Assembly: GCA_963829955.1 (NCBI GenBank)
Contig: CAWHKS010000017.1
Coordinates: 1 to 64,000 of the forward strand
Direction: 5' to 3'
Source: DASTFY01 sp963829955
Lineage (GTDB): Bacteria; Actinomycetota; Acidimicrobiia; Acidimicrobiales; Ilumatobacteraceae
Length of the DNA: 64,000 nucleotides
Part shown: one piece after another, positions 19,214-26,923 of the stretch
Layout of the letters: each line of letters opens with the position of its first letter
Numbering within the stretch: the stretch's first letter is position 1
Made by a program: the position numbers and the translations under genes
The notes under the pieces: model-generated
The model's input: only the letters and a program-made list of their open reading frames with translations
Told to the model about the DNA's origin: nothing
Databases searched by the model: none

Positions 19214-19372
19214 ATGGAGACGCCCGTTCCCGATCCCGCCAAGCTGCTCGCCTACTGGGATGAGTGGGAGCGCGGCGACACGCCGCCCGGCCGGGTGATG
19301 GCCAACCTCAAGACCGCGGGGATGCCCGAGCTGCTGCGCCAGCTGGCGGGGTCGGACCGGCCGGCGGGGTGA
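19214..19372 (+). CDS. 52-residue conserved-looking small protein
   Basis: A short gene of 53 codons including the stop. The protein is mostly helical and charged, with DPAKLLAYWDEWERGD at residues 7-22, PPGRVMANLKTAGM in the middle and LLRQLAG near the end. It has no TM segment or signal peptide. Support for coding comes from the leaderless -10 box, a start in the normal position, and a 4-bp overlap (GTGA at 19369-19372) with the Nudix gene. Similar short proteins upstream of a Nudix gene are familiar to me from Acidimicrobiia, but their function is unknown. Confidence 0.7.
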   Translation: METPVPDPAKLLAYWDEWERGDTPPGRVMANLKTAGMPELLRQLAGSDRPAG

Positions 19373-20067
19373 GCGCTGGCGACCGCGGCGGCGGGCAGGT
19401 CATCCCCCGGCCCGAGGGGTGGCGCCCCGGCGGTCCGGCGCCGTGGACGGCGACCCGTGACGCCGGCCCGCTCGCGCTGGATGCCGTGATCGCGGCCGTC
19501 ACTGCCCGAACGCGGTCGCGCGATCTGGCCCGTCCCGACCTCGACGACGCGCCGCTGTTCCCGGACGCCCGACCGTCCGCCGTACTGCTCGCGCTGCACG
19601 ACGGCCCGCGGGGCGCGGAGGTGGTTCTCACCCGCCGCTCGCGCGACCTGCGTCGCCACCGCGGCGAGATCAGCTTCCCCGGCGGCCGACTCGACGACGG
19701 GGAGTCGCCCGAGCAGGGAGCATTGCGGGAGGCCCACGAGGAGGTGGCGCTCGATCCCGCATCCGTCGAGCTGGTCGGCCGCCTGTCCACGCTGGCCACC
19801 GTCGTCAGTCTCAGCCACATCGTGCCCGTGGTCGGCCGGTTGCAGGGTCGTCCAGAGCTGCGCCCGGCGGCGGCCGAGGTGGAGCGGATCCTGCACGTGC
19901 CCCTCGTGGAGCTCACCGAGCCCGGCGTGTTCAGGGAGGAGCACTGGGGCGAGGGTGCGCTGGAACGGTCGATCTACTTCTTCGAGCTGGTCGACGAGAC
20001 CATCTGGGGCGCGACGGCCCGCATCCTGGCCGAGCTGCTCTCCGTCGCGCTGGGCGTCACGCCATGA
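19369..20067 (+). CDS. Nudix hydrolase, CoA pyrophosphatase type
   Basis: Probably cleaves CoA or a CoA derivative to 4'-phosphopantetheine and 3',5'-ADP. The 232 residues contain the Nudix box GGRLDDGESPEQGALREAHEEVAL in outline (key residues G, E, REAHEE) directly preceded by the UPF0035 signature VLTRRSRDLRRHRGEISFPG that marks CoA-specific members. The GTG start overlaps the small-protein stop by 4 bp, so the two are translationally coupled. The N-terminal ~60 residues are variable. Confidence 0.9.
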   Translation: MSAGDRGGGQVIPRPEGWRPGGPAPWTATRDAGPLALDAVIAAVTARTRSRDLARPDLDDAPLFPDARPSAVLLALHDGPRGAEVVLTRRSRDLRRHRGEISFPGGRLDDGESPEQGALREAHEEVALDPASVELVGRLSTLATVVSLSHIVPVVGRLQGRPELRPAAAEVERILHVPLVELTEPGVFREEHWGEGALERSIYFFELVDETIWGATARILAELLSVALGVTP

Positions 20068-20074
20068 GGCCGCG

Positions 20075-20608
20075 ATGAGGCCGGCGATGCAGCCGCCCGT
20101 GCTCGAGCAGGGGCCGTTCACGCTCCGCCTGCCGCGGGCGGAGGACGTGTCGTGGATCTTCCACGCCTGCCAGGACCCGGAGATCCAGCGCTACACGATG
20201 GTGCCGGTCCCGTACCGGCCGGCTGACGCCGTGACCTGGGTGACGGGCGCCGCCGCCCGGTGCGCGACCGGCGTGGCTCTCGACATGATCGTGGCGAGGA
20301 CGGAGACCGGCGAGCTGGTCGGCGCCGCCACCCTCCAGATCGCGGACGGTGACGGTGAGGCCGAGCTCGGCTACTGGGTCGACCGGGACGCGCGACGCGA
20401 GGGAGTGGCGACAGCGGCGGTCGCCGCGCTCGAGCGCCACGGCGCCGACGAGCTCGGCATCCGGTCGGCTCGGCTGCGCATCGCCGTCGAGAACGTGGCG
20501 TCACGACGCCTGGCGCTCGCTCTCGGCTACGAGCTGACCGGGCCAGACGACGATCCGTGCAAGGGGCTCGAGACCGTCTCCTACGTCAAGTCGCTGGCCA
20601 GCTCCTGA
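20075..20608 (+). CDS. GNAT acetyltransferase, RimJ/RimL-like
   Basis: A 177-residue N-acetyltransferase of the Acetyltransf_3 type (FTLRLPRAEDV..., then ELGYWVDRDARREGVATAAV for acetyl-CoA binding, and VENVASRRLALALGYELTG). The substrate is not predictable. I use the ATG at 20075, 7 nt after the Nudix stop; a second ATG at 20087 is possible. Its last 28 nt overlap the 3' end of the convergent decarboxylase gene. Confidence 0.87.
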   Translation: MRPAMQPPVLEQGPFTLRLPRAEDVSWIFHACQDPEIQRYTMVPVPYRPADAVTWVTGAAARCATGVALDMIVARTETGELVGAATLQIADGDGEAELGYWVDRDARREGVATAAVAALERHGADELGIRSARLRIAVENVASRRLALALGYELTGPDDDPCKGLETVSYVKSLASS

Positions 20609-21993
20609 AGGAGCTGCCAGCCGGCCTCCACGTGCGGGCGCTGCGTGAGCCGGCCGCCCACGGAGAAACGCAGGAACGAACGCCCGTCGACCGACGACCG
20701 GGTGAACAACGCCCGCCCGGTGGCATTGGCGGCCTCGATGAGTGCGTCGGTGGCGTCGTTCCCGGCCGCGAGAGCCAGGCAGACCAGGTTCAGCGGATGA
20801 GGGGCGACGAGCACGAAGCGGTCGTCCGCCTCCACCCAGCCGGCCAGCTCCTGGCTCCAGGCCACATGGTCCGCGATCATGGCCTGGATCGGCGCCACGC
20901 CGTCCGTGCGCAGCGTGAACCACAGCTTCAGCGCCCGGAACCGCCGCCCCAGCGGGATCTGCCAGTCGCGGTAGTCGATCACCGCGCCCGCCTCGCCGGC
21001 CGCCGTGCGCAGGTACTCGGGCAAGATCGACAGCGCGGCCAGGAGCGCCGACCGGTCGGCCACCCAGAACAGGTCGCAGTCGAAGTTGACGCCCATCCAC
21101 TTGTGCGGGTTGGTGCAGTAGGAGTCGACGGCGTCCAGGCCGTCGTTGACCCATCGGAGCTCGGGTCGCAGCGCGGCGATGCCGCTCATGGCTGCGTCGA
21201 CGTGGAGCCAGAGCGCTTCGCGCCGGGTGATGGCGGCCAGCGCGGGCACGGGGTCGAACGCGGTCGTCGAGGTGGTGCCTGCCGTCGCGCAGACGAAGAA
21301 CGGCCGCCGTCCCGCGGCCCGGTCCTCGGCGATGGCAGCCTCGAGCGCCTCGGGTCGCATGGCGAACCGCTCGTCGTGGGCGACGATCCTGAGGTTCTCG
21401 CTGCCGATGCCCGCCACCCGGATCCCCTTCTCGATCGACGAGTGGGCCTGGGAGGTCGCGTACGCGACGAGATCGCCCGGCGCGCCGGATCGGTTGCCGG
21501 CTCCGCCGGTCGCCCGCTCGCGGGCGGCCAGGATGGCGCACAGCGTGGCCTCGGACGCCGAGCCCTGGATCACCCCGCCACCGACACCGCTCGAGCGGAA
21601 CCGGTCCGGCAGGCCGAGCAGCTCCACCATCCAGTCCATCATCAGCGTCTCGAGCTCGGTGCAGGCCGGGCTCGTGGCCCACGACATGCCGTTGACCCCC
21701 AGCCCGGCGGCCGCCAGGTCGCCGAGGATCGCCGGGTAGCTGGTGTTGGCCGGGAAGTAGGCGAAGAAGCTCGGATGCTGCCACTGGGTGAGGCCGGGCA
21801 CGATCACCCGGTCGAGATCGGCCAGCACGGCGTCGAACGGCTCCGGCTCGGTCGGCGGTGCGGCCGGGAGCTGACTGCGCACCCATCCGGGCTCGAACGG
21901 CGAGGCGACGGGATGGCGCTCGATGCCCTCCAGATAGTCGGTGATCCAGTCGACCAGCGCGTAGCCCTGCTTGCGGAACTCCTCGGGCGTCAT
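20581..21993 (-). CDS. aromatic-L-amino-acid-type decarboxylase (internal start)
   Basis: The decarboxylase part considered as its own gene, 470 residues. It is a PLP group II decarboxylase (DOPA/tryptophan/tyrosine decarboxylase family) releasing CO2 from an aromatic amino acid. Features: the N-terminal MTPEEFRKQGYALVDWITDY, HPSFFAYFPANTSYPAILGD for substrate binding, HVDAAMSG for the PLP ring, and the Schiff-base lysine in NPHKWMG (Lys298). The ATG at 21993 has TACGCT 7 nt upstream, typical of leaderless genes here. The 3' end overlaps the convergent GNAT gene. Substrate choice is unknown. Confidence 0.8.
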   Translation of the reverse strand: MTPEEFRKQGYALVDWITDYLEGIERHPVASPFEPGWVRSQLPAAPPTEPEPFDAVLADLDRVIVPGLTQWQHPSFFAYFPANTSYPAILGDLAAAGLGVNGMSWATSPACTELETLMMDWMVELLGLPDRFRSSGVGGGVIQGSASEATLCAILAARERATGGAGNRSGAPGDLVAYATSQAHSSIEKGIRVAGIGSENLRIVAHDERFAMRPEALEAAIAEDRAAGRRPFFVCATAGTTSTTAFDPVPALAAITRREALWLHVDAAMSGIAALRPELRWVNDGLDAVDSYCTNPHKWMGVNFDCDLFWVADRSALLAALSILPEYLRTAAGEAGAVIDYRDWQIPLGRRFRALKLWFTLRTDGVAPIQAMIADHVAWSQELAGWVEADDRFVLVAPHPLNLVCLALAAGNDATDALIEAANATGRALFTRSSVDGRSFLRFSVGGRLTQRPHVEAGWQLLQELASDLT

Positions 21994-22572
21994 GCGGCCG
22001 AGCGTAACGACGGGTGACCCCGCCAGCTTCCGGGCCAACCGCACGAGCCGCAGGGTGCTGTCGTCGGCGTCGTCCGGTGGCGCGTCGAGTGGGAACCAGC
22101 GCAGGTCAGGCGACTCCTCGCTCGGGCGCTCGACCGCGCCGGGCGGGGCGACGGCCAGCCAGCGCACGTCGAGGTGCCGGTTCGGATGACCCCTCGGGCA
22201 CTCGAGCGGGTGGATGTCGACATCCACCGGACCCGGCTGGAGCACGAGCCCGTCGATGCCGCTCTCCTCGACCGCCTCCCGCCAGGCTGTCGCGGCGAGG
22301 TCCACATCACCGTCCTCGCAGTGCCCGCCCAGCTGCAACCAGCGTCGGATCTTCGGGTGGAACGTGAACAGGGCCTTCCGGCGATCGGCGTCGACGACGA
22401 GGACGCTGCCGGTCAGGTGTCCGGTCGGACAGCTCCGCCACATGGCGTCGTCGTGCGTGGCCAGGTGCTCGAGGATCTGGTGGCGCAGGTCGCCCTGGGA
22501 GGGATCGGGCGCCTGCCAGCCCTCGAGGAGCGCGGTGGCGCGGGCCTGGAGAGCGTCGGGCGCGTCGGGCAC
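20581..22572 (-). CDS. Nudix hydrolase fused to PLP-dependent amino acid decarboxylase
   Basis: One uninterrupted 663-codon frame. Residues 1-193 are a Nudix hydrolase: GHLTGSVLVVDADRRKALF, then a Nudix box starting GGHCEDGDVDLAATAWREAV and ending EESGI, and DVRWLAV. Residues 194-663 are a complete group II decarboxylase. The junction, VVTLGR followed by MTPEEF, has no stop codon or linker, and both parts have normal full lengths. The GTG start at 22572 is supported by TAGGCT 8 nt upstream. A second start, with its own -10 box, lies at the junction (21993), so the locus may make both a fusion and a free decarboxylase. Loss of an ancestral stop codon is the simplest origin. Confidence 0.65.
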   Translation of the reverse strand: MPDAPDALQARATALLEGWQAPDPSQGDLRHQILEHLATHDDAMWRSCPTGHLTGSVLVVDADRRKALFTFHPKIRRWLQLGGHCEDGDVDLAATAWREAVEESGIDGLVLQPGPVDVDIHPLECPRGHPNRHLDVRWLAVAPPGAVERPSEESPDLRWFPLDAPPDDADDSTLRLVRLARKLAGSPVVTLGRMTPEEFRKQGYALVDWITDYLEGIERHPVASPFEPGWVRSQLPAAPPTEPEPFDAVLADLDRVIVPGLTQWQHPSFFAYFPANTSYPAILGDLAAAGLGVNGMSWATSPACTELETLMMDWMVELLGLPDRFRSSGVGGGVIQGSASEATLCAILAARERATGGAGNRSGAPGDLVAYATSQAHSSIEKGIRVAGIGSENLRIVAHDERFAMRPEALEAAIAEDRAAGRRPFFVCATAGTTSTTAFDPVPALAAITRREALWLHVDAAMSGIAALRPELRWVNDGLDAVDSYCTNPHKWMGVNFDCDLFWVADRSALLAALSILPEYLRTAAGEAGAVIDYRDWQIPLGRRFRALKLWFTLRTDGVAPIQAMIADHVAWSQELAGWVEADDRFVLVAPHPLNLVCLALAAGNDATDALIEAANATGRALFTRSSVDGRSFLRFSVGGRLTQRPHVEAGWQLLQELASDLT
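22001..22006 (-). promoter_or_regulatory. -10 box inside the Nudix coding part
   Basis: TACGCT (minus strand) ends 7 nt before the ATG at 21993, at the Nudix/decarboxylase junction. It would produce a leaderless decarboxylase mRNA. Confidence 0.45.
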
Positions 22573-22580
22573 GGCGGCGC

Positions 22581-22586
22581 AGCCTA
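22581..22586 (-). promoter_or_regulatory. -10 box for leaderless Nudix-decarboxylase
   Basis: TAGGCT (minus strand) ends 8 nt before the GTG at 22572. It faces the -10 box of the divergent hydrolase gene, with nine bases between the two boxes. Confidence 0.5.
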
Positions 22587-22595
22587 CGAGCGGGG

Positions 22596-22601
22596 TACCG
22601 T
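22596..22601 (+). promoter_or_regulatory. -10 box for leaderless alpha/beta hydrolase
   Basis: TACCGT ends 7 nt before the GTG at 22609. The divergent start codons are only 36 bp apart. Confidence 0.5.
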
Positions 22602-22608
22602 CCGCCGC

Positions 22609-23562
22609 GTGGCTCAGGACACCCAGGCCGACATCGATCCCGCCAGGTTCGTCACCCGGTTCGCTTCGCCTCGTGGCTTCCGCCAGGCCTACGTGCACGA
22701 GGGCGTGGGTGGCGTGCCTCTCGTCTGCGTCCACGGCTGGCCGGAGACGAAGCGGATCTTCTGGCGGGTCGTCGAACCGCTCGCCGAGGCCGGCTTCGAG
22801 GTGATCGTCCCGGACCTGCGGGGCTTCGGGGAGAGCGAGCTGGGTCCGGACGGCTTCCACGACGTACCCGCCCACAGCCACGACCTCTTTGCCCTCGTGC
22901 ACGACCACCTCGGCCACGACGAGGTGGTGCTCGTCGGTGGTGACCTCGGCGGTCCCGTGGTGCAGGACCTCGCGCTGCGGCACCCGGACTGGGTGGCACG
23001 CATGGTCCTGTTCAACTCGCCGCTGCCCTACGACAAGGGGCGGATGGCCGGTCTGCGCACCCGGCCGGCGGCCGAGGCGGCCGACTACTTCATCCGCCAG
23101 GGCACCGATGCCGACGCGCTTGCCGCCGAGCTGGACACGCCCGAGCAACGCCGGCGCTACATCGCCACGTTCTACGGGAGCCGCTTCTGGGCCCATCCGG
23201 GGGCCTTCGCAGGAGCGGTCGACTTCCACACCGAACCGTTCGCGTCGGCGGCGTCGCTGCGGGCGAGCTTCGGCGGGTACGAGAGCGTCTTCGATCCCGC
23301 GGCGCAGAGCGAGCCGACGCTGCTGGCGCGGAACGAGCGGACGCCGACGCTGGTCCTGTTCGGGCCTGCGGACCACGTCCTTTACCCGGACTTCGACCTC
23401 ATGGCCGCCGCCGTGTTCGACCAGCACGTGGGCCCGTTCCTGCTGCGCGACTGCGGCCACTTCGTGCCCTGGGAGGCGCCGCACGCGCTGGTGAGCGGGC
23501 TGCGGATGATGGCCGCCGACCTGCTCGCGGCGCGCCGTTCCGGGCCGCTGTCAAGGTCTTGA
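22609..23562 (+). CDS. alpha/beta hydrolase, epoxide hydrolase-like
   Basis: A 317-residue cytosolic alpha/beta hydrolase. VHGWPETKRIFW at 41-52 gives the oxyanion HGWP motif. The nucleophile elbow is GGDLGG with Asp112, as in epoxide hydrolases and haloalkane dehalogenases and not the Ser of esterases. The catalytic histidine is His284 in DCGHFVPWEAP. A cap domain lies between about 140 and 230. Aspartate plus HGWP makes epoxide hydrolase the best guess; a dehalogenase cannot be excluded. It is transcribed divergently from the Nudix-decarboxylase gene. Confidence 0.88.
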   Translation: MAQDTQADIDPARFVTRFASPRGFRQAYVHEGVGGVPLVCVHGWPETKRIFWRVVEPLAEAGFEVIVPDLRGFGESELGPDGFHDVPAHSHDLFALVHDHLGHDEVVLVGGDLGGPVVQDLALRHPDWVARMVLFNSPLPYDKGRMAGLRTRPAAEAADYFIRQGTDADALAAELDTPEQRRRYIATFYGSRFWAHPGAFAGAVDFHTEPFASAASLRASFGGYESVFDPAAQSEPTLLARNERTPTLVLFGPADHVLYPDFDLMAAAVFDQHVGPFLLRDCGHFVPWEAPHALVSGLRMMAADLLAARRSGPLSRS

Positions 23563-23908
23563 TTTCGCAGGCGCCAGGGTGCAGGCTCGGAGCACCAAGC
23601 AGTCGCCGGACCCCAGGGTTCCGGCCTGGTTTGGAGGAGGTACCACCCAATGGTCACAGGCGTGAGCGAAGGGGACACTCCACCGGGCTGACACCGCGGC
23701 GACGCCGATGTGTCGCCGGCCACCGCTCACACCGGGTGCTCCCAACCTCGACCGGCACAGAACCGGATCAAGAGCACCTCCTGGACGCGATGGGTGGACC
23801 GACGATGCTGCGACGTCGCGGCACCTCATGACAAGCCCAATCGATGGCCTCGATCCGGCCGGGTGCGAGCTCGGATCGAGGTCATCGAACGTTTTCAGGC
23901 GAGCGCTT
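23563..23908. other. non-coding gap with hairpins and a strong ribosome-binding site
   Basis: No gene of normal length fits. Two stable hairpins lie at 23578-23596 (GGTGC / GCACC arms) and 23605-23625 (GCCGGA / TCCGGC arms plus inner CCC/GGG). GGAGGAGG at 23633-23640 is followed 9 nt later by an ATG opening a 13-codon frame (23650-23691), then a 7-bp hairpin (CGGCGAC / GTCGCCG) at 23697-23718. The layout resembles a structured leader, but no regulated gene follows on the plus strand; the next gene is convergent. I could not match a known RNA family. Confidence 0.35.
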
Positions 23909-24190
23909 TCAGGGGACCTTGCCGGCGCGGCTCTTCTGGTGGCCGGCCCACAGCACCCGCCCGAAGATCGCCGCTGATCCCGCGGCCATGATTCCGAACA
24001 GCGCCAGCTGCGCCCAGCCGCCGCGGTCGCCGGAGTCGGACGGCTCGCGACCGCTGTTGGGTGCCGGGATCACCGAGCGGTCGTCCTGGTCGACGGGCAG
24101 CGTCGTGGTCGACTGTGCTTCCGCCGCGGCGGCGGGTGCAAGAAGCAGGGTGGCAGCCAGGGAGAGCGCGACGACGGTGCGACGGACCAC
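23909..24190 (-). CDS. small exported or membrane protein, one C-terminal TM
   Basis: A 93-residue protein not recognised from any characterised family. It begins with a basic stretch and a hydrophobic signal sequence (TVVALSLAATLLLAP, then AAAAEAQS, a likely cleavage site), has a Thr/Asp/Ser-rich middle of ~35 residues, and ends with one TM helix (about 64-83) and a basic tail (HQKSRAGKVP). The likely topology is a short outside domain anchored by one helix. I use the GTG at 24190 because TACGGT lies 7 nt upstream; an ATG at 24217 would add nine residues but overlaps the opposing promoter of guaB3. Confidence 0.65.
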   Translation of the reverse strand: MVRRTVVALSLAATLLLAPAAAAEAQSTTTLPVDQDDRSVIPAPNSGREPSDSGDRGGWAQLALFGIMAAGSAAIFGRVLWAGHQKSRAGKVP

Positions 24191-24197
24191 CCGATCC

Positions 24198-24203
24198 ACC
24201 GTA
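24198..24203 (-). promoter_or_regulatory. -10 box for leaderless small exported protein
   Basis: TACGGT (minus strand) ends 7 nt before the GTG at 24190. It is back to back with the guaB3 -10 box, eight bases away. Confidence 0.5.
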
Positions 24204-24211
24204 GACCTCGT

Positions 24212-24217
24212 TACCAT
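24212..24217 (+). promoter_or_regulatory. -10 box for leaderless guaB3-guaA
   Basis: TACCAT ends 6 nt before the ATG at 24224; no ribosome binding site is present. Confidence 0.55.
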
Positions 24218-24223
24218 CGCTCC

Positions 24224-25387
24224 ATGGCTGAGGTGGAGATCGGTTTGGGCAAGTCCGGGCGGCGGGCCTACGGGTTCGACGACATCGCCATCGTGCCGAG
24301 CCGGCGCACCCGGGACCCCGAGGACGTCGACATCTCCTGGGAGCTGGACGGCGTGCGCTTCGAGCTCCCGCTCCTCGCCTCGGCCATGGACGGGGTCGTC
24401 TCGCCGGCCACCGCCATCGAGATCGGTCGTCTCGGCGGCCTCGGCGTCCTCAACCTCGAGGGGCTCTGGAGCCGGTACGAGGACCCGGACTCCCTGCTGG
24501 AGGAGATCGCCCAACTCGACGACGAGAAGGCCACCCGCCGGATGCAGGAGATCTACCAGGAGCCGATCATCCCCGGGCTGGTGACCGAGCGGATCCGCCA
24601 GGTTCGTGACGCGGGGGTGGTGGCGGCGGCCTCCGTCACCCCGCAGCGGACGGAGCAGCTGCTCCCGGCCATCGTCGCCGGCGAGCTCGACGTGCTGGTC
24701 ATCCAGGGGACCGTGGTGTCCGCGGAGCACGTGTCGAAGAACCGTGAGCCGCTCAACCTGCTCCGGGTGATCCGCCAGTTCGAGATGCCGGTCATCGTGG
24801 GTGGCTGCGCCAGCTACCAGGCCGCGCTGCACCTGATGCGCACCGGCGCGGTCGGCGTGCTGGTCGGGGTCGGGCCCGGTCACGCCTGCACCACCCGTGG
24901 CGTGCTCGGCATCGGGGTTCCCCAGGCCACGGCCATCGCCGATGCCCGGGCCGCGCGCATGCGCCACCTCGACGAGACGGGGGTCTACGTGCACGTGATC
25001 GCCGACGGTGGCATGGCCACCGGCGGCGACATCGCCAAGGCCGTCGTGTGCGGGGCCGACGCCGTGATGATCGGTTCGCCCCTCGCCGCCGCAGCCGAAG
25101 CTCCCGGACGGGGCTACCACTGGGGCATGGCGACCTTCCACCCGACCTTGCCCCGCGGCGCACGCGTGCGCACCCAGGTGCGGGGGACGCTGGAGGAGAT
25201 CCTGACCGGGCCGGCCCACGAGAACGACGGTCGCATGAACCTGTTCGGCGCGCTGCGGACCTCGATGGCGACGTGCGGCTATCAGACGCTCAAGGAGTTC
25301 CAGAAGGCCGAGGTCATGGTGGCTCCCGCACTGCAGACGGAGGGCAAGGCGCTCCAGCGGGCGCAACGGGTGGGCATGGGTCACTGA
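24224..25387 (+). CDS. guaB3: GuaB3 family IMP dehydrogenase-related protein
   Basis: A 387-residue TIM-barrel protein of the IMP dehydrogenase/GMP reductase superfamily. The active-site loop GPGHACTTRGVLG carries the nucleophilic Cys222; GVGPG and ADGGMATGGDIAKA bind the phosphate and FHPTLPRG follows in the flap region. There is no room for the CBS pair of classical GuaB, fitting the GuaB3 subfamily common in actinobacteria beside guaA. Its in vivo reaction (IMP oxidation or GMP reduction) is not settled from sequence. guaA starts 3 bp downstream, so they form an operon. Confidence 0.92.
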   Translation: MAEVEIGLGKSGRRAYGFDDIAIVPSRRTRDPEDVDISWELDGVRFELPLLASAMDGVVSPATAIEIGRLGGLGVLNLEGLWSRYEDPDSLLEEIAQLDDEKATRRMQEIYQEPIIPGLVTERIRQVRDAGVVAAASVTPQRTEQLLPAIVAGELDVLVIQGTVVSAEHVSKNREPLNLLRVIRQFEMPVIVGGCASYQAALHLMRTGAVGVLVGVGPGHACTTRGVLGIGVPQATAIADARAARMRHLDETGVYVHVIADGGMATGGDIAKAVVCGADAVMIGSPLAAAAEAPGRGYHWGMATFHPTLPRGARVRTQVRGTLEEILTGPAHENDGRMNLFGALRTSMATCGYQTLKEFQKAEVMVAPALQTEGKALQRAQRVGMGH

Positions 25388-25390
25388 CGG

Positions 25391-26923
25391 GTGGAGCCCG
25401 GCTTCGACACCGTCCTCGTCGTCGACTTCGGCGCGCAGTACGCCCAGCTGATCGCCCGCCGGGTGCGGGAGGCTGGGGTGTACTCCGAGATCGTCCCGCA
25501 CTCGATCACCGCGGGCGAGGTGGCCTCCCTGGCCCCCGACGGTGTCATCTTCAGCGGTGGCCCGAAGAGCGTGCACGTGCCGGGCGCGCCCGTCATCGAC
25601 GCCGGCGTCTACGAGCTCGGCGTCCCCGTCCTGGGCATCTGCTACGGGGCACAGCTCCTGGCGCAGCAGCTCGGCGGCTCGGTGGCCGCGACGGGCCGGG
25701 GCGAGTACGGCCGCACGGAGCTGGAGACGACGGGCGAGGCCAGCGTGCTGCTCAACGGCGACCAACCGGTCTGGATGAGCCACTTCGACTCCATCGTGCG
25801 GGCGCCCGCCGGCTTCAGCGTGACGGCCCGCACGGCGGACGTCGCCGTCGCGGTGCTCGAGGACAGCTCGCGGCGGATCCACGGCGTCCAATTCCACCCG
25901 GAGGTCGGGCACACCCCGGGCGGCCAGGAGATGTTGCGCCGCTTCCTGTTCGACGTGTGCGGGTGCCGGCCGACCTGGACGATGGCGTCGATCGCCGACA
26001 CGCAGGTAGAGGCCGTGCGCCGTCAGGTCGGTGCCGGCCGGGCCATCTGCGGGCTGTCGGGAGGGGTGGACTCGGCGGTGGCGGCCGCGCTCGTCCATCG
26101 GGCCATCGGCCCGCAGCTCACCTGCGTGTACGTCGACACCGGTCTCATGCGCCAGGGCGAATCCGAGCAGGTGGTGGAGACCTTCCGGCGGCACATGGGC
26201 ATCGAGCTCATCCACGTCGACGCCGGCGAGCGGTTCTTCGAGCGGCTGCGGGGCATCACCGAGCCCGAGGAGAAGCGCAAGATCATCGGCGAGCAGTTCG
26301 TGCGGATCTTCGAGGAGAACACGGGCGGGCTCACCGATGCCGAGTTTCTCGTCCAGGGCACGCTGTACCCCGACGTCATCGAGAGCGGCACGGCCCATGC
26401 GGCGGTCATCAAGAGCCACCACAACGTCGGGGGTCTGCCGGAGGACATGACGCTCGAGCTGGTGGAGCCGCTGCGAGCGCTGTTCAAGGACGAGGTGCGC
26501 CGGCTCGGGCTGGAGCTCGGTCTGCCCGACGAGATCGTCTGGCGCCAGCCGTTCCCCGGGCCGGGGCTCGGGGTGCGGATCATCGGCGAGGTCACGCCCG
26601 AGCGGGTGGCGCTCCTGCAGCAGGCGGACGCCATCGTTCGCTCCGAGCTCCACGACGCCGGGCTCGACCGGGAGATCTGGCAGGCCTTCGCCGTCCTCCC
26701 CGACATCCGCTCGGTCGGTGTGATGGGGGACGAGCGCACGTACGGGTACCCGATCATCATCCGGGCGGTGACGAGCGAGGACGCGATGACCGCCGACTGG
26801 GCCCGGCTCCCGTACGACCTGCTCGAACGCATGTCGAGCCGGATCATCAACGAGGTGCGGGGCGTCAACCGGGTGGCCTACGACATCACGTCGAAGCCGC
26901 CCGGCACGATCGAATGGGAGTGA
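25391..26923 (+). CDS. guaA: GMP synthase (glutamine-hydrolysing)
   Basis: Converts XMP to GMP with ATP and glutamine. The 510 residues comprise an N-terminal class I glutaminase domain (nucleophile Cys84 in GICYGAQ, and the His-Glu pair in FHPEVGHT), an ATP-pyrophosphatase domain with the PP-loop [12 protein letters not shown] near 220, and the C-terminal dimerisation domain ending IEWE. The GTG start lies 3 bp after guaB3. The following phosphotransferase start overlaps its end. Complete and typical. Confidence 0.97.
   Translation: MEPGFDTVLVVDFGAQYAQLIARRVREAGVYSEIVPHSITAGEVASLAPDGVIFSGGPKSVHVPGAPVIDAGVYELGVPVLGICYGAQLLAQQLGGSVAATGRGEYGRTELETTGEASVLLNGDQPVWMSHFDSIVRAPAGFSVTARTADVAVAVLEDSSRRIHGVQFHPEVGHTPGGQEMLRRFLFDVCGCRPTWTMASIADTQVEAVRRQVGAGRAICGLSGGVDSAVAAALVHRAIGPQLTCVYVDTGLMRQGESEQVVETFRRHMGIELIHVDAGERFFERLRGITEPEEKRKIIGEQFVRIFEENTGGLTDAEFLVQGTLYPDVIESGTAHAAVIKSHHNVGGLPEDMTLELVEPLRALFKDEVRRLGLELGLPDEIVWRQPFPGPGLGVRIIGEVTPERVALLQQADAIVRSELHDAGLDREIWQAFAVLPDIRSVGVMGDERTYGYPIIIRAVTSEDAMTADWARLPYDLLERMSSRIINEVRGVNRVAYDITSKPPGTIEWE

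Noticed and set aside
23639..23648. GGGTGGTACC on the minus strand, matching the T-box antiterminator core
   Set aside because: No upstream specifier or stem I elements are seen and no aminoacyl-tRNA synthetase or amino acid gene lies downstream on that strand; the sequence is better explained by the plus-strand ribosome binding site.
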